A stretch of 64,000 nucleotides of DNA from Roseomonas sp. AR75. Its GTDB lineage: Bacteria > Pseudomonadota > Alphaproteobacteria > Acetobacterales > Acetobacteraceae. Under the pieces are notes generated by a model. That model was not told where the DNA came from and made no database searches. It was given only the letters and a program-made list of their open reading frames with translations. Shown one piece after another: positions 20,398 through 29,064 of this stretch. Made by a program: the position numbers and the translations under genes. Numbering within the stretch: the first letter of the stretch is position 1; each line of letters starts with the position of its first letter. Where the stretch lies: assembly GCF_005222815.1 (NCBI RefSeq), contig NZ_STGB01000001.1, forward strand, positions 434,001 to 498,000, written 5' to 3'.

Positions 20398-20913
20398 CTA
20401 GATCCCGACCCGCGCGACGCGCCACATCCGCCCGAGGATGCGTAGGCAGATCACCACCGACAGCAGCGGCATCCAGACCGTGTAGTACCAGGACGGCACG
20501 CCGAGGCCGGGCGTCATCACCTCGAAGCGGTACTCATCCCAGGTGTACCACGCGCCGAGCCAGCCGATCGCGCCGAACACGAACAGGCAGGTGAGCAGCA
20601 CGACGATCTCGACCCGGCGCGCATTCCGCGGCGCCAGCTTCTCCGTGAAGAAGGTCATGCGGATATGCCTGTCCGCGGCGAACGCCGCGGCAGAGCCGAC
20701 GAAGGTCATCACCACCATCAGCGCCACCGAGTATTCCTCGGTGAAGGCGAAGGAGACATTGGTGAAATAGCGGACGAGGACGTTGCCGAAGGTGATCAGC
20801 GCCAAGGCGCCCATGATCAGCGCGCCGATCGCGCCCTCGATCGTCACGGGGATGCGCGGCGGCGCCTCCCCGAGCTTGAGGCCCGGGGCCTGGATGTCGG
20901 CGTGGTCGGACAT
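20398..20913 (-). CDS. dctQ: TRAP transporter small membrane subunit
   Basis: 171-residue, four-helix DctQ partner of DctM. The segment LVRYFTNVSFAFTEEYSV and the following helix match the family, whose small subunit bridges permease and receptor. I chose ATG 20913 (MSDHAD); the frame extends upstream into a GC palindrome that is not coding. The order receptor (21000-22043), DctQ, DctM is the usual one. Confidence 0.92.
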   Translation of the reverse strand: MSDHADIQAPGLKLGEAPPRIPVTIEGAIGALIMGALALITFGNVLVRYFTNVSFAFTEEYSVALMVVMTFVGSAAAFAADRHIRMTFFTEKLAPRNARRVEIVVLLTCLFVFGAIGWLGAWYTWDEYRFEVMTPGLGVPSWYYTVWMPLLSVVICLRILGRMWRVARVGI

Positions 20914-20943
20914 GAGAGCGCTTCCTCGCCGCTGCGGACGCCT

Positions 20944-20967
20944 CCCTCCCCCCAATGCGGGGGAGGG
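20944..20967. repeat. GC palindrome between dctP and dctQ
   Basis: A perfect 9-bp inverted repeat, CCCTCCCCC at 20944-20952 and GGGGGAGGG at 20959-20967, with a six-base loop. It sits inside the TRAP operon and may trim or weaken expression of the membrane subunits relative to the receptor, as intercistronic hairpins often do. It shares its CCCTCCCCC core with the elements at 18648 and 28957. Confidence 0.7.
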
Positions 20968-20999
20968 CCATCAGGCAAACGGGGAGATGAACGAAAGGA

Positions 21000-22043
21000 T
21001 CAGCTCTGCGCGGACCGCACCGCGGCCTCTGCGCGGCGCACCAGGTCGGCGCCGACCGTCTGCGCCCATTTGTCGTAGACCGGCCGCGTCACCCGGCCGA
21101 ACGCGGCCTTCTGCTCGTTGTCGAGCGTGGTGACGGTGACGTTGCGCCTGGCCAGTTCCTCCAGCGAGGAGTTGTCGCCACCGATGCCGATGCCCTTGCG
21201 GCTGGCCGCGATCTGCGCCTTCGCCGCATCCTTCGCGCAATCCATGATCAGCGTGCGATCGGCCGGGGAGAAGCTGTCCATCACCTGCTTCGCCACCACG
21301 AACAGGCCGGCATCCGCCACGTAGTTCCAGATCGTCAGCTGGCGCTGCGCCAGCGTGTCCATGCGGAAGGCGAGGAACAGGTTGATCGGGTTCTCCTGGC
21401 CGTCCACCGCGCCGGTGGACAGTGCCGGCTGCAGGTCGGCAAACGACATCTGTACCGGGTTTGCGCCCATGGCGGTGAAGATCTCGCTGAAGATGGCGCC
21501 CGCCGCGAAGCGGATCTTCAGCCCGCGCATGTCCTCCGGCGTGCGGATCGGGCGGCGGGAGTTCGAGATTTCGCGGAAGCCGTTCTCGCCCCAGGCTGCC
21601 GGCACGACGTCGCGCCGCGCGACGGTGGCGAACAGTTCCTGCCCGATCGGGCCGTTGATGATGGCGTCGAAGCCGCGGCTGTCATTCAGCAGCCAGGGCA
21701 GCGAGAACAGGTTCATCTCGCGGATCTGCGGCGAGATGTTGATGGTGGAGAACACCGCGAAGTCGATCACGCCCTGGCGCATCGCCACCAACTCGCGCGT
21801 CTGGTCGCCGCCGACCAGCTGGCTGCCCGGATAGACCTTCAGGTTGATCTTTCCGCCGCTGCGCTGGGTCACCATGTCGGCCCACTGGAAGGCGCCTTCG
21901 GACAGCGGGATCGGCCTGTTGCCGACGACGGAGAGCTTGTACTCCGGCTTGTACTGCTGCTGCGCGCGCACCCGCTGCGGGATCGCGATCGGCGCGGCAG
22001 CGGCGGCAAGCAGCGCCGTGCGGCGCGTCAGGCGCATGGTCAT
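21000..22043 (-). CDS. dctP: TRAP transporter solute-binding protein
   Basis: Periplasmic receptor of the TRAP system, 347 aa. It begins with a twin-arginine-type signal (RLTRRTALLAAAAAP to RVRA) and has the DctP landmarks KINLKVYPGSQLVGGD and TPEDMRGLKIR, with the ligand-clamping arginine expected in GLKIR. The segment SFADLQPALSTGAVDGQENP is diagnostic of DctP proteins. Ligand likely a carboxylate, not identifiable here. It lies 191 bp downstream of an AhpD-fold gene, with a repeat element in between. Confidence 0.95.
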   Translation of the reverse strand: MTMRLTRRTALLAAAAAPIAIPQRVRAQQQYKPEYKLSVVGNRPIPLSEGAFQWADMVTQRSGGKINLKVYPGSQLVGGDQTRELVAMRQGVIDFAVFSTINISPQIREMNLFSLPWLLNDSRGFDAIINGPIGQELFATVARRDVVPAAWGENGFREISNSRRPIRTPEDMRGLKIRFAAGAIFSEIFTAMGANPVQMSFADLQPALSTGAVDGQENPINLFLAFRMDTLAQRQLTIWNYVADAGLFVVAKQVMDSFSPADRTLIMDCAKDAAKAQIAASRKGIGIGGDNSSLEELARRNVTVTTLDNEQKAAFGRVTRPVYDKWAQTVGADLVRRAEAAVRSAQS

Positions 22044-22133
22044 GTCGTTTGTCCTCCCTAACGGATCGGCGCGCGCGCCGGCATGGCCGGCAGCATTGCC
22101 GCCCCTCCGCGCCAGGGCAAGGGGGACGCGGCC

Positions 22134-22237
22134 AGAGCGTTTTCAAGCCGGGCGGAATCGCTCGGCGAATCGGAAAACGCGACAAAAACAAAGGCTGGAC
22201 CCGCTTCATCGCGCATGGACGTGGTGAAACGGGTCTA
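22134..22237. repeat. alphaproteobacterial interspersed intergenic repeat
   Basis: Two stem-forming inverted repeats in tandem. The first is GCGTTTTC at 22137-22144 with GAAAACGC at 22173-22180. The second is GACCCGCTTCA at 22198-22208 with TGAAACGGGTC at 22225-22235 (one mismatch). Between them lies ACAAAAACAAAG. From memory, elements that begin AGAGCGTTTTC, carry GAAAACGCG-CAAAACAAA and end in a second hairpin are scattered through alphaproteobacterial intergenic DNA. Its edge overlaps the TAG stop of the AhpD-fold gene. Confidence 0.72.
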
Positions 22238-22942
22238 GCGCGAGGCGGCCTCGTCGTGCCCGCCCTGGCCGGTCATCCTCGCCCAGGCCTGGAAGCGCGG
22301 GCTGGCGGGCAGGACGCCTTCCAGGATGAGGCGCTGCCAGGCCGCGCAGGCCTCCACGAAATACGGCACGGAGCCGGGGAACATCGCCAGGCTGATCGCC
22401 TCTGCCATCTCCTCTTCGGGCACGGCATCGGCATAGGCCGCTTCCAGGTGCCAGGCGAAGGGCCGCCAGCGCGCGCGGCACACCTGCACCGCGAGCCCGG
22501 CAAGATGCACCAGCCGCATCGGCGCGTCCGGCGCGATCCGCCGCAGCGCCGCGAGGTAGGCCTCCCGCGGGTCGAAAGGCTCAAGCTGCCGCGCCCAGTC
22601 CCGGGCCGCGAAGTCGAAGGCCTCGGCGCCGATCGCCAGCGCCGCGGCGGCGAAGGCCGCGCCGATGCCCGCATCCGTCCCTCCGGCGTCGCGGAACTTC
22701 CGGATGTGGTGCGTCGCCACGCGCTCATCGGTCGCGCAGAGCACGCCGAGCCAGACGAACTCCCGGTCGTGGTGCGACAGCACGCGGTCGTCGAGCGCCA
22801 GCGCGGTGTAGGCGGCGTCATAGCCTTCCAGCAGCTTCGGGAAGGCCAGCGCCATCAGGCCGTGATGCGGCAGCAGGTAGCCACGCTTGGCGCGGACGGA
22901 GGCGAGGCGGACCTCCAGCTCGGCGGCCGTCTCGGCGCTCAT
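22235..22942 (-). CDS. AhpD-fold (carboxymuconolactone decarboxylase-like) protein
   Basis: All-helical 235-residue protein with AhpD/CMD-like features: DREFVWLGVLCATDERVATHHIRKF followed by a helix reading GIGAAFAAAALA. It starts with a distinct motif, RGYLLPHHGL, also found in the paralogue at 37681. The CxxC redox pair of AhpD is absent; one lone Cys is present in the key helix. Its ATG overlaps the stop of a Bug receptor as ATGA, so the receptor and this enzyme are made together. A decarboxylase or isomerase acting on the imported acid is a reasonable inference, not a demonstrated role. Confidence 0.75.
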   Translation of the reverse strand: MSAETAAELEVRLASVRAKRGYLLPHHGLMALAFPKLLEGYDAAYTALALDDRVLSHHDREFVWLGVLCATDERVATHHIRKFRDAGGTDAGIGAAFAAAALAIGAEAFDFAARDWARQLEPFDPREAYLAALRRIAPDAPMRLVHLAGLAVQVCRARWRPFAWHLEAAYADAVPEEEMAEAISLAMFPGSVPYFVEACAAWQRLILEGVLPASPRFQAWARMTGQGGHDEAASR

Positions 22943-23895
22943 TGCGCCTGGATATTCGCGCTGCGCACCACCTCCCGCCAGCGCGGCACCTCGCTGGCCA
23001 CCATCGCTGCGTAATCCGCCGGCGACATGCGGTTCGGGGCGGCACCGAGCGTCGCCAGTCGCTCGACCGTCGCCGGCGTGTTCAGGCCCTCGACCAGCGC
23101 GGCGTTCACCTTCGCCGCAGCCTCCGCCGGCATGCCCGCCGGCCCCGAGAGGCCGAACCAGTTGGACGCCACGAGGGTGTCGAAGCCGAGTTCCTTGACA
23201 CTCGGCACGTCCGGCCAGCGGGTGGCGCGCTCGGGCGTGGTCACGGCCAGCAGCCGCAGGCGGTCGTTGTTGCCGATATCGGGCACCGCAGCGATAAGCC
23301 CCTCGACATTGCCGGCGATGACATCGGTGACGGCCGGCGCGCTGCCGCGATAGGGAACATGGGTGATGTCCACGCCCGCCGCCCGCTTGAGCAGCTCCAG
23401 CTTGACGTGGGAGGAGGTGCCGACGCCGGTGGAGCCGAAGCGCACCGCGCCCGGCTGCGCCTTCGCCCGTGCCAGCAGATCCTGCAGCGTGCGGAACGGA
23501 CCCGTGGCAGACACCGCGATGGCGCTCGGCACCGCGGCGATCAGCCCGACATGCCGGAAGTCCTTCACGCTGTCATAGGTGATGTTGGGGTTCACCGCCG
23601 GGCCGATGGCTTGGCTCGCGATGTTGGACAGGATCAGCGTGTAGCCATCCGGCGCGCCGCGGGCGACGGCAAGCGATCCCACCGCGCCGCCGGCGCCGGC
23701 ACGGTTCTCCACCACCACGGACTGGCCGACCCGCTGCTCGATCTCCCGCCCCGCGAGGCGGCCGAGCAGATCGGCGGTGCCGCCGGGCGGGAAGGGCACC
23801 ACGATGGTGATGGGCCGCGATGGCCAGGCCTGGGCGAAGGCCGGGCGCGCCAGCGGCGCAAGGGCGAAGGCGGTCAGCAGGCCGCGACGGCGCAT
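22939..23895 (-). CDS. Bug/TctC-type solute-binding receptor coupled to an AhpD-fold gene
   Basis: 318-residue periplasmic receptor with signal MRRRGLLTAFALAPL to AFA and the marks VVPFPPGGTADLLGR, VVENRAGAGGAVGS and THVPYRGSAPAVTD. Start ATG 23895, with GGAGGAG upstream. It is the first gene of a two-gene unit: its stop overlaps the start of the AhpD-fold gene by four bases. No membrane subunits accompany it. The 217-bp upstream region is shared with the divergent thiol dioxygenase gene. Confidence 0.93.
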   Translation of the reverse strand: MRRRGLLTAFALAPLARPAFAQAWPSRPITIVVPFPPGGTADLLGRLAGREIEQRVGQSVVVENRAGAGGAVGSLAVARGAPDGYTLILSNIASQAIGPAVNPNITYDSVKDFRHVGLIAAVPSAIAVSATGPFRTLQDLLARAKAQPGAVRFGSTGVGTSSHVKLELLKRAAGVDITHVPYRGSAPAVTDVIAGNVEGLIAAVPDIGNNDRLRLLAVTTPERATRWPDVPSVKELGFDTLVASNWFGLSGPAGMPAEAAAKVNAALVEGLNTPATVERLATLGAAPNRMSPADYAAMVASEVPRWREVVRSANIQAQ

Positions 23896-24112
23896 GGGAT
23901 GAACTCCTCCCCGGGGTTGGCCGCCAGCCTGCCCAAGCGGGGCCGGCGGGTCCAGCCCGCCGCGGCCGCGGGGAAACGCTTGCCCTGTTGCCAGGCAGAA
24001 AGGGATGAACCAACCGCTCATCCACAGAACAGGAGCAAGCTTTGCCATTCCGGCATTGATCGCTGCAATGTCCTTCGGCATACTGCCGGCGCAGAGAAAT
24101 GGCTTCGCCCCG

Positions 24113-24625
24113 ATGACCTACATCCGCCCCCGCACCGCGCTCGAGACGATGCTCGCCGAGATCGCCCTGGCGGCGCGCCGGCCGCTGGCGGAGCGGGACG
24201 GCGCGGTGGCGGCGGCGATCGGCGCCTTCGTCACGCGCCCCGAACTGCTGGACGGCAAGGACTGCCCCTGCTGCCCCGATCGCTACGTGCGCCACCTGCT
24301 GCATAGCGATCCGGAAGGCGGCTACGCGGTGGTCGCCCTGGTGTGGCGCCCCGGCCAGATGTCGCCGGTGCATGCGCACCGCACCTGGTGCGCCTTCGGC
24401 GTCCACCAGGGCGTCCTGACCGAGAGCTACTACACGCCCGGCGAGCCGCCCGTGCTGAGCGCGACAAGGCTGCTGGCGCCGGGCGCCGCCAATCACGGCG
24501 CCGCAGACCCAAGCCTGATCCACCGCCTCGCCAATCTCGGCTGCGGCACCGCCATCTCGGTGCATTGCTACGGCGTGGGCTATGATCGCTTCGGGGACAG
24601 CGTGAACGAGGTCTACGCCGCCTGA
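24113..24625 (+). CDS. cysteine dioxygenase-like thiol dioxygenase
   Basis: Cupin, non-haem iron enzyme that oxidises a thiol such as cysteine or 3-mercaptopropionate to the sulfinate. From ATG 24113 (170 aa) the three-histidine iron site is visible as H87-A-H89 and H137, and the S-H-Y triad as S149-V-H151-C-Y153. The product ends VGYDRFGDSVNEVY, as in the family. A Cys at position 93 sits where many bacterial members have Gly. An in-frame ATG at 24005 would add 36 residues with a hydrophobic patch; I consider it less likely but possible. Confidence 0.85.
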   Translation: MTYIRPRTALETMLAEIALAARRPLAERDGAVAAAIGAFVTRPELLDGKDCPCCPDRYVRHLLHSDPEGGYAVVALVWRPGQMSPVHAHRTWCAFGVHQGVLTESYYTPGEPPVLSATRLLAPGAANHGAADPSLIHRLANLGCGTAISVHCYGVGYDRFGDSVNEVYAA

Positions 24626-24692
24626 GCATCCGGCCCGCTCGGCGGTGAGATCGCCAGGGCCGCGAACTGCCGGACCGGGGCCGGCCTGGTAT

Positions 24693-24914
24693 TCAGTCGG
24701 TCGGTGACTGGCCTTGCCGCGCCCATCGTGGCATCGCCGCGCCGGCAAGCGCGGCAAGCCTCTCCCGGGCCAGCATCCGCTCCCGCATCAGCCGGCGCAG
24801 CAGCACATCGTCCGGAGCCGGCCGCAAGCGCTCGTCGGCGATGCGGCGCGCCAGGTCAGCCTCCCGCTCGGTGAGGCGGACTTGTGACGATGACGCGGGA
24901 ATGCTCCCGTCCAT
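24693..24914 (-). CDS. small hypothetical protein, 73 aa
   Basis: Not recognised. ATG 24914 opens a frame with third positions rich in G and C, supporting real coding. The product is highly charged and helical (arginine- and glutamate-rich, with LTEREADLARRIADERL and LLRRLMRERMLARERLAAL), so it could be a coiled-coil or a small regulatory or nucleic-acid-binding protein. No clear ribosome site is seen before the ATG. It is convergent with the thiol dioxygenase gene. Confidence 0.45.
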   Translation of the reverse strand: MDGSIPASSSQVRLTEREADLARRIADERLRPAPDDVLLRRLMRERMLARERLAALAGAAMPRWARQGQSPTD

Positions 24915-25341
24915 GACGCGCTTGACCCCCGTGCCTGCCACACAACCCGGTCGGACCCTTCGGTTGTATCCAATCGCCGGATGCACCGGGCGATTGGAGG
25001 CAATCTCGCGTCCTCGCGGCACCTTCCAGCAGTCGGGCGGACATTTCAAGCGCCAGAGTCGATTGTATCCATATCCGAGTCGAGATTTTCACAAATTCGT
25101 ACCTAGGTCAGGGATTCAATGGGTTCGGTCGGGATAAGGTTGTGCCCTGCTACGATGGAGGGCGGGACTGTACGTCTGCCGCATGTCAAGCCTGCCTAGG
25201 ATTTCAGCAGCCAAGTCCGAATGGCAAAGCGCCTCAAAATCCAAACACTCGTGCAATTTTGTGCGGATCGCCTTGCATTGTCCGCGAATGTGATGCAACT
25301 TCTAGTTAAGAGTGGTCGCCCAGCTGTGCGGGAAGGGCAAG
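24915..25341. other. 427-bp non-coding stretch with repeated TTGTATCCA
   Basis: The longest gene-free stretch in the window, visibly richer in A and T than its surroundings. It holds two direct copies of TTGTATCCA (24964-24972 and 25063-25071, 99 bp apart), the first of which runs into a hairpin at 24970-24997. I found no convincing open frame, tRNA or terminator in it. It separates divergent genes (the 73-aa gene and the PilZ-like gene), so operators, a small RNA or a long leader are possible. Confidence 0.6.
24970..24997. promoter_or_regulatory. hairpin overlapping the first TTGTATCCA
   Basis: CCAATCGCC at 24970-24978 pairs with GGCGATTGG at 24989-24997. Two more G-C pairs can close the loop with one bulged G. 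The inverted repeat begins on the last bases of the TTGTATCCA copy, so a protein site and an RNA structure could overlap. There is no T-run, so it is not a simple terminator. Confidence 0.45.
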
Positions 25342-25806
25342 ATGGACAGTTCCGTCGGAACGGCCGAGCGGCGCAGGGCAAAGCGGCAGGGCATGCTCAA
25401 GCGCGCCCAGATCGCCGCGGGGCAGACGCTCTTCGATTGCTGCATCCTCGACAGTTCGGAACATGGCGTACGGATCGAGACGCCGATGCCCGTGCGTCTC
25501 CCTGACAATGTGGTTCTGCGCCTGCAGGGCGAACTCGCCATCGCCGCCCGTCGCTGCTGGAGCCGCGGCACCGAGGCCGGGCTGGAGTTCGCGGCCGAGG
25601 ATCGCGGCGCGCTCTCGGATGCCGCCACCCGGGCCTGGGCCATCCACGCCGTGCTCGCCGACGGCCATGTCGACGTGGCGCTGCGCAAGCTGCGCGACAC
25701 CCGCTTCTTCGATGACGAGGCACTGCGGGAGGCCGCCGAGGCTGCGGAAGTCGCCCGCATGCGGCTGGCCGGCGCGCTCCGCGCCTTCGCGCTCGGGCGT
25801 TCCTGA
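25342..25806 (+). CDS. PilZ-like domain protein
   Basis: 154-residue soluble protein. The N-terminal ERRRAKRQ stretch and the later DSSEHGVRIE (Asp37 to Gly42) match the two halves of the PilZ c-di-GMP site, an RxxxR-type arginine cluster and (D/N)xSxxG. The C-terminal third is a charged helical extension with no family I recognise. ATG 25342 was chosen for the GGGAAGGG just upstream; an in-frame start at 25312 is less likely. Probably a c-di-GMP effector, target unknown. Confidence 0.75.
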   Translation: MDSSVGTAERRRAKRQGMLKRAQIAAGQTLFDCCILDSSEHGVRIETPMPVRLPDNVVLRLQGELAIAARRCWSRGTEAGLEFAAEDRGALSDAATRAWAIHAVLADGHVDVALRKLRDTRFFDDEALREAAEAAEVARMRLAGALRAFALGRS

Positions 25807-25815
25807 CGAGCCCGC

Positions 25816-26232
25816 TCAGCCGCGGCGCGCTGCCGCCCAGCTGGTGGTGACATGGGCGCAGGGGGCGGCCTCGCCCTCCGACCGCAGCAGGACCTCGCCA
25901 TAGGACAGCGTGCGCCCTTTCCGGATCACCCGCGCCTCCGCGATCACCGCCCGCGGTGCCGGCGGGCGCAGGAAGGTGATGGCCAGGTTGGACGTCAGGC
26001 TCTCGTCCTTGCCGCCGGTCAGCGACAGCAGCGCCACCCACATCGCCACATCGGCCAGTCCCATCAGCGCGGGGCCCGAGACGGTGCCGCCGGGGCGCAG
26101 CAGGTCCTCGCGATGCGGCAGGCGCAGCGTGGCCTCGCCATCGGCGAAGGCGATCACCTCCACGCCCCAGGCGCCGGCGAGCGGCACGCCCTCCCGCACC
26201 AGCGCCTGCATCTCCGAAACCGTCAGGCTCAT
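25816..26232 (-). CDS. PaaI-type hot-dog thioesterase
   Basis: 138-residue acyl-CoA thioesterase-like protein. [24 protein letters not shown] is the conserved core helix of the family (usually G-G-x-x-x-x-L-x-D), followed by [12 protein letters not shown]. Its ATG overlaps the hutI stop as ATGA, placing it as the last gene of the hutU-hutH-hutI unit. No thioester step is known in histidine breakdown, so its presence here is either a passenger or a hint of a linked acyl-CoA pathway. Confidence 0.88.
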   Translation of the reverse strand: MSLTVSEMQALVREGVPLAGAWGVEVIAFADGEATLRLPHREDLLRPGGTVSGPALMGLADVAMWVALLSLTGGKDESLTSNLAITFLRPPAPRAVIAEARVIRKGRTLSYGEVLLRSEGEAAPCAHVTTSWAAARRG

Positions 26233-27428
26233 GCGCCGGCGACCACCCGGCCGAGGCAGGGATTGCGGCCTATCCAGTAGCAGAGTTCGGCGGGGCGGGA
26301 GATGGCGTAGAGCGCCAGGTCGCAGCGCTGGCCGGGCGCCAGCGTGCCGCGGTCGGCCAGGCCCAGCGCGGCCGCGGCGTTGACGGTCACGCCGCGCAGA
26401 GCCTCGGCGACCGTCAGCCGGAACAGCGTGCAGCCGAGGTTCAGCATCAGCAGCAGCGAAAGCGCCGGCGAGGAGCCGGGATTGAGATCGGTGGCCAGCG
26501 CGATGCGCAGGCCGGAAGCGCGCATCGCGGCGATATCCGGCAGGTGCGTCTCCCGGATGAAATAATAGGCGCCGGGCAGCAGCACGCCGACCGTGCCGGC
26601 CCTCGCCATGGCGGCGATGCCGTCCGCGCTGGCGTATTCGATGTGGTCGGCCGACAGCGCGCCGTGGCGCGCCGCCAGCGCCGCGCCCGCATCGTCGCGC
26701 AGCTGGTCTGCATGCAGCTTCACAGGCAGACTGGCGCGCTGCGCCGCGTCGAAGACCCAGGCGGTCTCCTCCGGTGTGAAGCCGATGGCGCTGTCGGTGA
26801 AGGCGTCCACGGCGTCCGCCAGGCCCTCGGCGGCGATGGCGGGAATGATGTGCTGCGCGACGTGGCGCGCGTACTCGGCGCGACGGCCGGCGTATTCGGG
26901 CGGGATGGCGTGGGCGGCGAGGCAGGATGTGACGAGCGAGACATCCCGCGCCGCGCCCACCTGCCGCGCCGCGCGCAGCATCCGAGCCTCCGTCTCCAGG
27001 TCCAGGCCGTAGCCGGACTTCACCTCCACCGTGGTCACGCCTTCGGCCAGCAGCGCGTCCAGCCGGGGCAGGGCGGCGGCGACGAGTGCATCCTCGCTCG
27101 CCTCCCGCGTCGCGCGCACGGTGGAGAGGATGCCGCCACCGGCCTTGGCGATCGCCTCGTAGCTCGCGCCTTCCAGCCGCATCTCGAATTCGCGCGCGCG
27201 GTCGCCGGCGAAGACCAGGTGGGTGTGGCAATCCACCAGCCCCGGCAGGATCCAGGCGCCGTCGCAGCGCGTGGTCTGCGCGGCCGTCCCTGGCAGGTCG
27301 GCGCGCCTTCCGACCCAGGCGATGCGCCCGTCCTTGGCGGCGACGGCGCCATCCTCGATCACGCCGAGGCCATCGCCCTGCATCGTGCAGAGATGCGCGT
27401 CTGTCCAGATGCGGTCGAAATCGCTCAT
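26229..27428 (-). CDS. hutI: imidazolonepropionase
   Basis: Third step of histidine degradation, opening 4-imidazolone-5-propanoate to N-formimidoyl-glutamate. The 399-residue amidohydrolase has [10 protein letters not shown] with the metal-binding HxH, then [20 protein letters not shown] and a late [12 protein letters not shown], all family marks. The start overlaps the hutH stop by four bases. Full length for the family. Confidence 0.96.
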   Translation of the reverse strand: MSDFDRIWTDAHLCTMQGDGLGVIEDGAVAAKDGRIAWVGRRADLPGTAAQTTRCDGAWILPGLVDCHTHLVFAGDRAREFEMRLEGASYEAIAKAGGGILSTVRATREASEDALVAAALPRLDALLAEGVTTVEVKSGYGLDLETEARMLRAARQVGAARDVSLVTSCLAAHAIPPEYAGRRAEYARHVAQHIIPAIAAEGLADAVDAFTDSAIGFTPEETAWVFDAAQRASLPVKLHADQLRDDAGAALAARHGALSADHIEYASADGIAAMARAGTVGVLLPGAYYFIRETHLPDIAAMRASGLRIALATDLNPGSSPALSLLLMLNLGCTLFRLTVAEALRGVTVNAAAALGLADRGTLAPGQRCDLALYAISRPAELCYWIGRNPCLGRVVAGA

Positions 27429-28927
27429 GCCAGGCTCACCAGCGCGGCGAAGCGCCCCTGTTCCACCAGGCGCTTCGCGGCCTCGATATCCGGCGCCATG
27501 GTGCGGTCCTCGTCCCAGCGCGCGGCGACGGCGCGTAGCGCCGCATGCGCCTGCTCCAGTGGCGGCGAGCTTTGCAGCGGGCGGTGGAAATCCACGCCCT
27601 GCGCCGCGGCCAGAAGCTCGATGCCCAGGATCACCGCGAGGTTCTCCGCCATGGTCATCAGGCGCAGCGCGGCGCCGGTCGCCATGCTGACATGATCTTC
27701 CTGGTTGGCGCTGGTCGGCAGGCTGTCCACGCTGCGCGGCGTGGCGAGCGCGCGGTTCTCCGCCACCAGCGCGGCCGCCGTGACCTGGGCGATCATGAAG
27801 CCGGAATTGATCCCGGAATCCGCGACGAGGAAGGCCGGCAGGCCGGAATTCAGCGCGGGATCGGTCAGCAAGGCGAGCCGCCTTTCGCTGATCGCGCCGA
27901 GCTCGGCAAGCGCCAGCGCGATGGTGTCGGCGGCGAAGGCAACGGGCTCCGCGTGGAAGTTGCCGCCCGACAGCACTTCGCCTTCGCCGACCACCAGCGG
28001 GTTGTCGGTGACGGCGTTCGCCTCGCGCAGCAGCGTCGCCGCGGCGTTGCGCAGCAGGTCGAGGCATGCGCCGGCGACCTGCGGCTGGCACCGCAGTGAA
28101 TAGGGATCCTGCACGCGCGGATCATCCTCGCGATGGCTGTCGCGGATGGCGCTGCCCGCGAGCAGCGCGCGCAGTGCGGCGGCGCATTCGATCTGGCCGG
28201 GCTGGCCGCGCAGGTCATGGATGCGCGGATCGAAGGGCGTGTCGGAGCCGCGCGCGGCATCCACGCTCATCGCCCCGGCGACGAGTGCCGTCTTCAGCAG
28301 GTCCTCCGCGGCGAACAGCCCTGCCAGGGCGATGGCCGTGCTGACCTGCGTGCCGTTGAGCAGCGCGAGCCCTTCCTTCGGCGCAAGGTCCAGCGGCGCC
28401 AGGCCGGCTGCGATCAGCGCCTCCGCGCCGGAAACGCGGCGGTCGCCGAGGAAGGCCTCGCCCTCCCCGATCAGCACCAGGGACAGATGCGCGAGCGGCG
28501 CGAGATCGCCGGAGGCGCCGACGGAACCCTTCGACGGGATGGCGGGCAGCACGCCCTTCGCCAGCAGACCAAGCAGCGCATCGACCACATGCGGCTGCAC
28601 GCCGGAGGCGCCGCGCGCCAAGGACATCGCCTTCAGTGCCAGGATCAGGCGCACGACCGGCGCGGGCAGGAAGGCGCCGGTGCCCGCGGCGTGGCTGCGC
28701 AGCAGGTTGAGCTGCAGATGCGCGAGGCGATCCGGCGGGATGCGCGTGGAGGCCAGCTTGCCGAAGCCCGTGTTCACGCCGTAGAGCGCGGCCCCCGTCG
28801 CAAGCCGGCGCGCGAGCCCGTCCGCGCTGCCCTGCACCACGCCGCGCCACGATGCCTCGAGCGCAAGCGGGCCGCCGCGCATGATGGCGCGAAGGTCCTG
28901 TAGCGTGGCGGCGCCGGGAGTGATCAT
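27425..28927 (-). CDS. hutH: histidine ammonia-lyase
   Basis: First step of histidine degradation, releasing ammonia to give urocanate. The 500-residue product contains the Ala138-Ser139-Gly140 triad in [16 protein letters not shown] that self-cyclises to the MIO prosthetic group, [11 protein letters not shown] near residue 50, and [10 protein letters not shown] towards the end. Start ATG 28927; the frame upstream runs into a palindromic element and is not coding. It precedes hutI with an ATGA overlap. Confidence 0.97.
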   Translation of the reverse strand: MITPGAATLQDLRAIMRGGPLALEASWRGVVQGSADGLARRLATGAALYGVNTGFGKLASTRIPPDRLAHLQLNLLRSHAAGTGAFLPAPVVRLILALKAMSLARGASGVQPHVVDALLGLLAKGVLPAIPSKGSVGASGDLAPLAHLSLVLIGEGEAFLGDRRVSGAEALIAAGLAPLDLAPKEGLALLNGTQVSTAIALAGLFAAEDLLKTALVAGAMSVDAARGSDTPFDPRIHDLRGQPGQIECAAALRALLAGSAIRDSHREDDPRVQDPYSLRCQPQVAGACLDLLRNAAATLLREANAVTDNPLVVGEGEVLSGGNFHAEPVAFAADTIALALAELGAISERRLALLTDPALNSGLPAFLVADSGINSGFMIAQVTAAALVAENRALATPRSVDSLPTSANQEDHVSMATGAALRLMTMAENLAVILGIELLAAAQGVDFHRPLQSSPPLEQAHAALRAVAARWDEDRTMAPDIEAAKRLVEQGRFAALVSLA

Positions 28928-28956
28928 TGTCTGTGGGTTTCCCAACGGTGATTACC

Positions 28957-29048
28957 CCCACCCCGACCCTCCCCCGCTGCGCGGGCGAGGGAGCAGGCCG
29001 CGCAGCTCGCACTCCCTCTCCCGCAACGCGGGGGAGGGCTGGGGTGGG
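28957..29048. repeat. long GC palindrome between hutU and hutH
   Basis: Outer arms of 21 bases (28957-28977 and 29028-29048) are complementary except for two positions, enclosing about 50 bases that can form an inner GC-rich hairpin. It fills the 137-bp gap between hutU and hutH on the minus strand. Such a structure could attenuate or protect the mRNA between the two cistrons. It shares the CCCTCCCCCGC core with the elements at 18648 and 20944. Confidence 0.75.
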
Positions 29049-29064
29049 AGTTCAACACATCCAC

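Noticed and set aside
25116..25381. Small minus-strand frames (60-61 aa) in the gene-free stretch
   Set aside because: They overlap each other and lack ribosome sites and GC-rich third positions; not supportable as genes.
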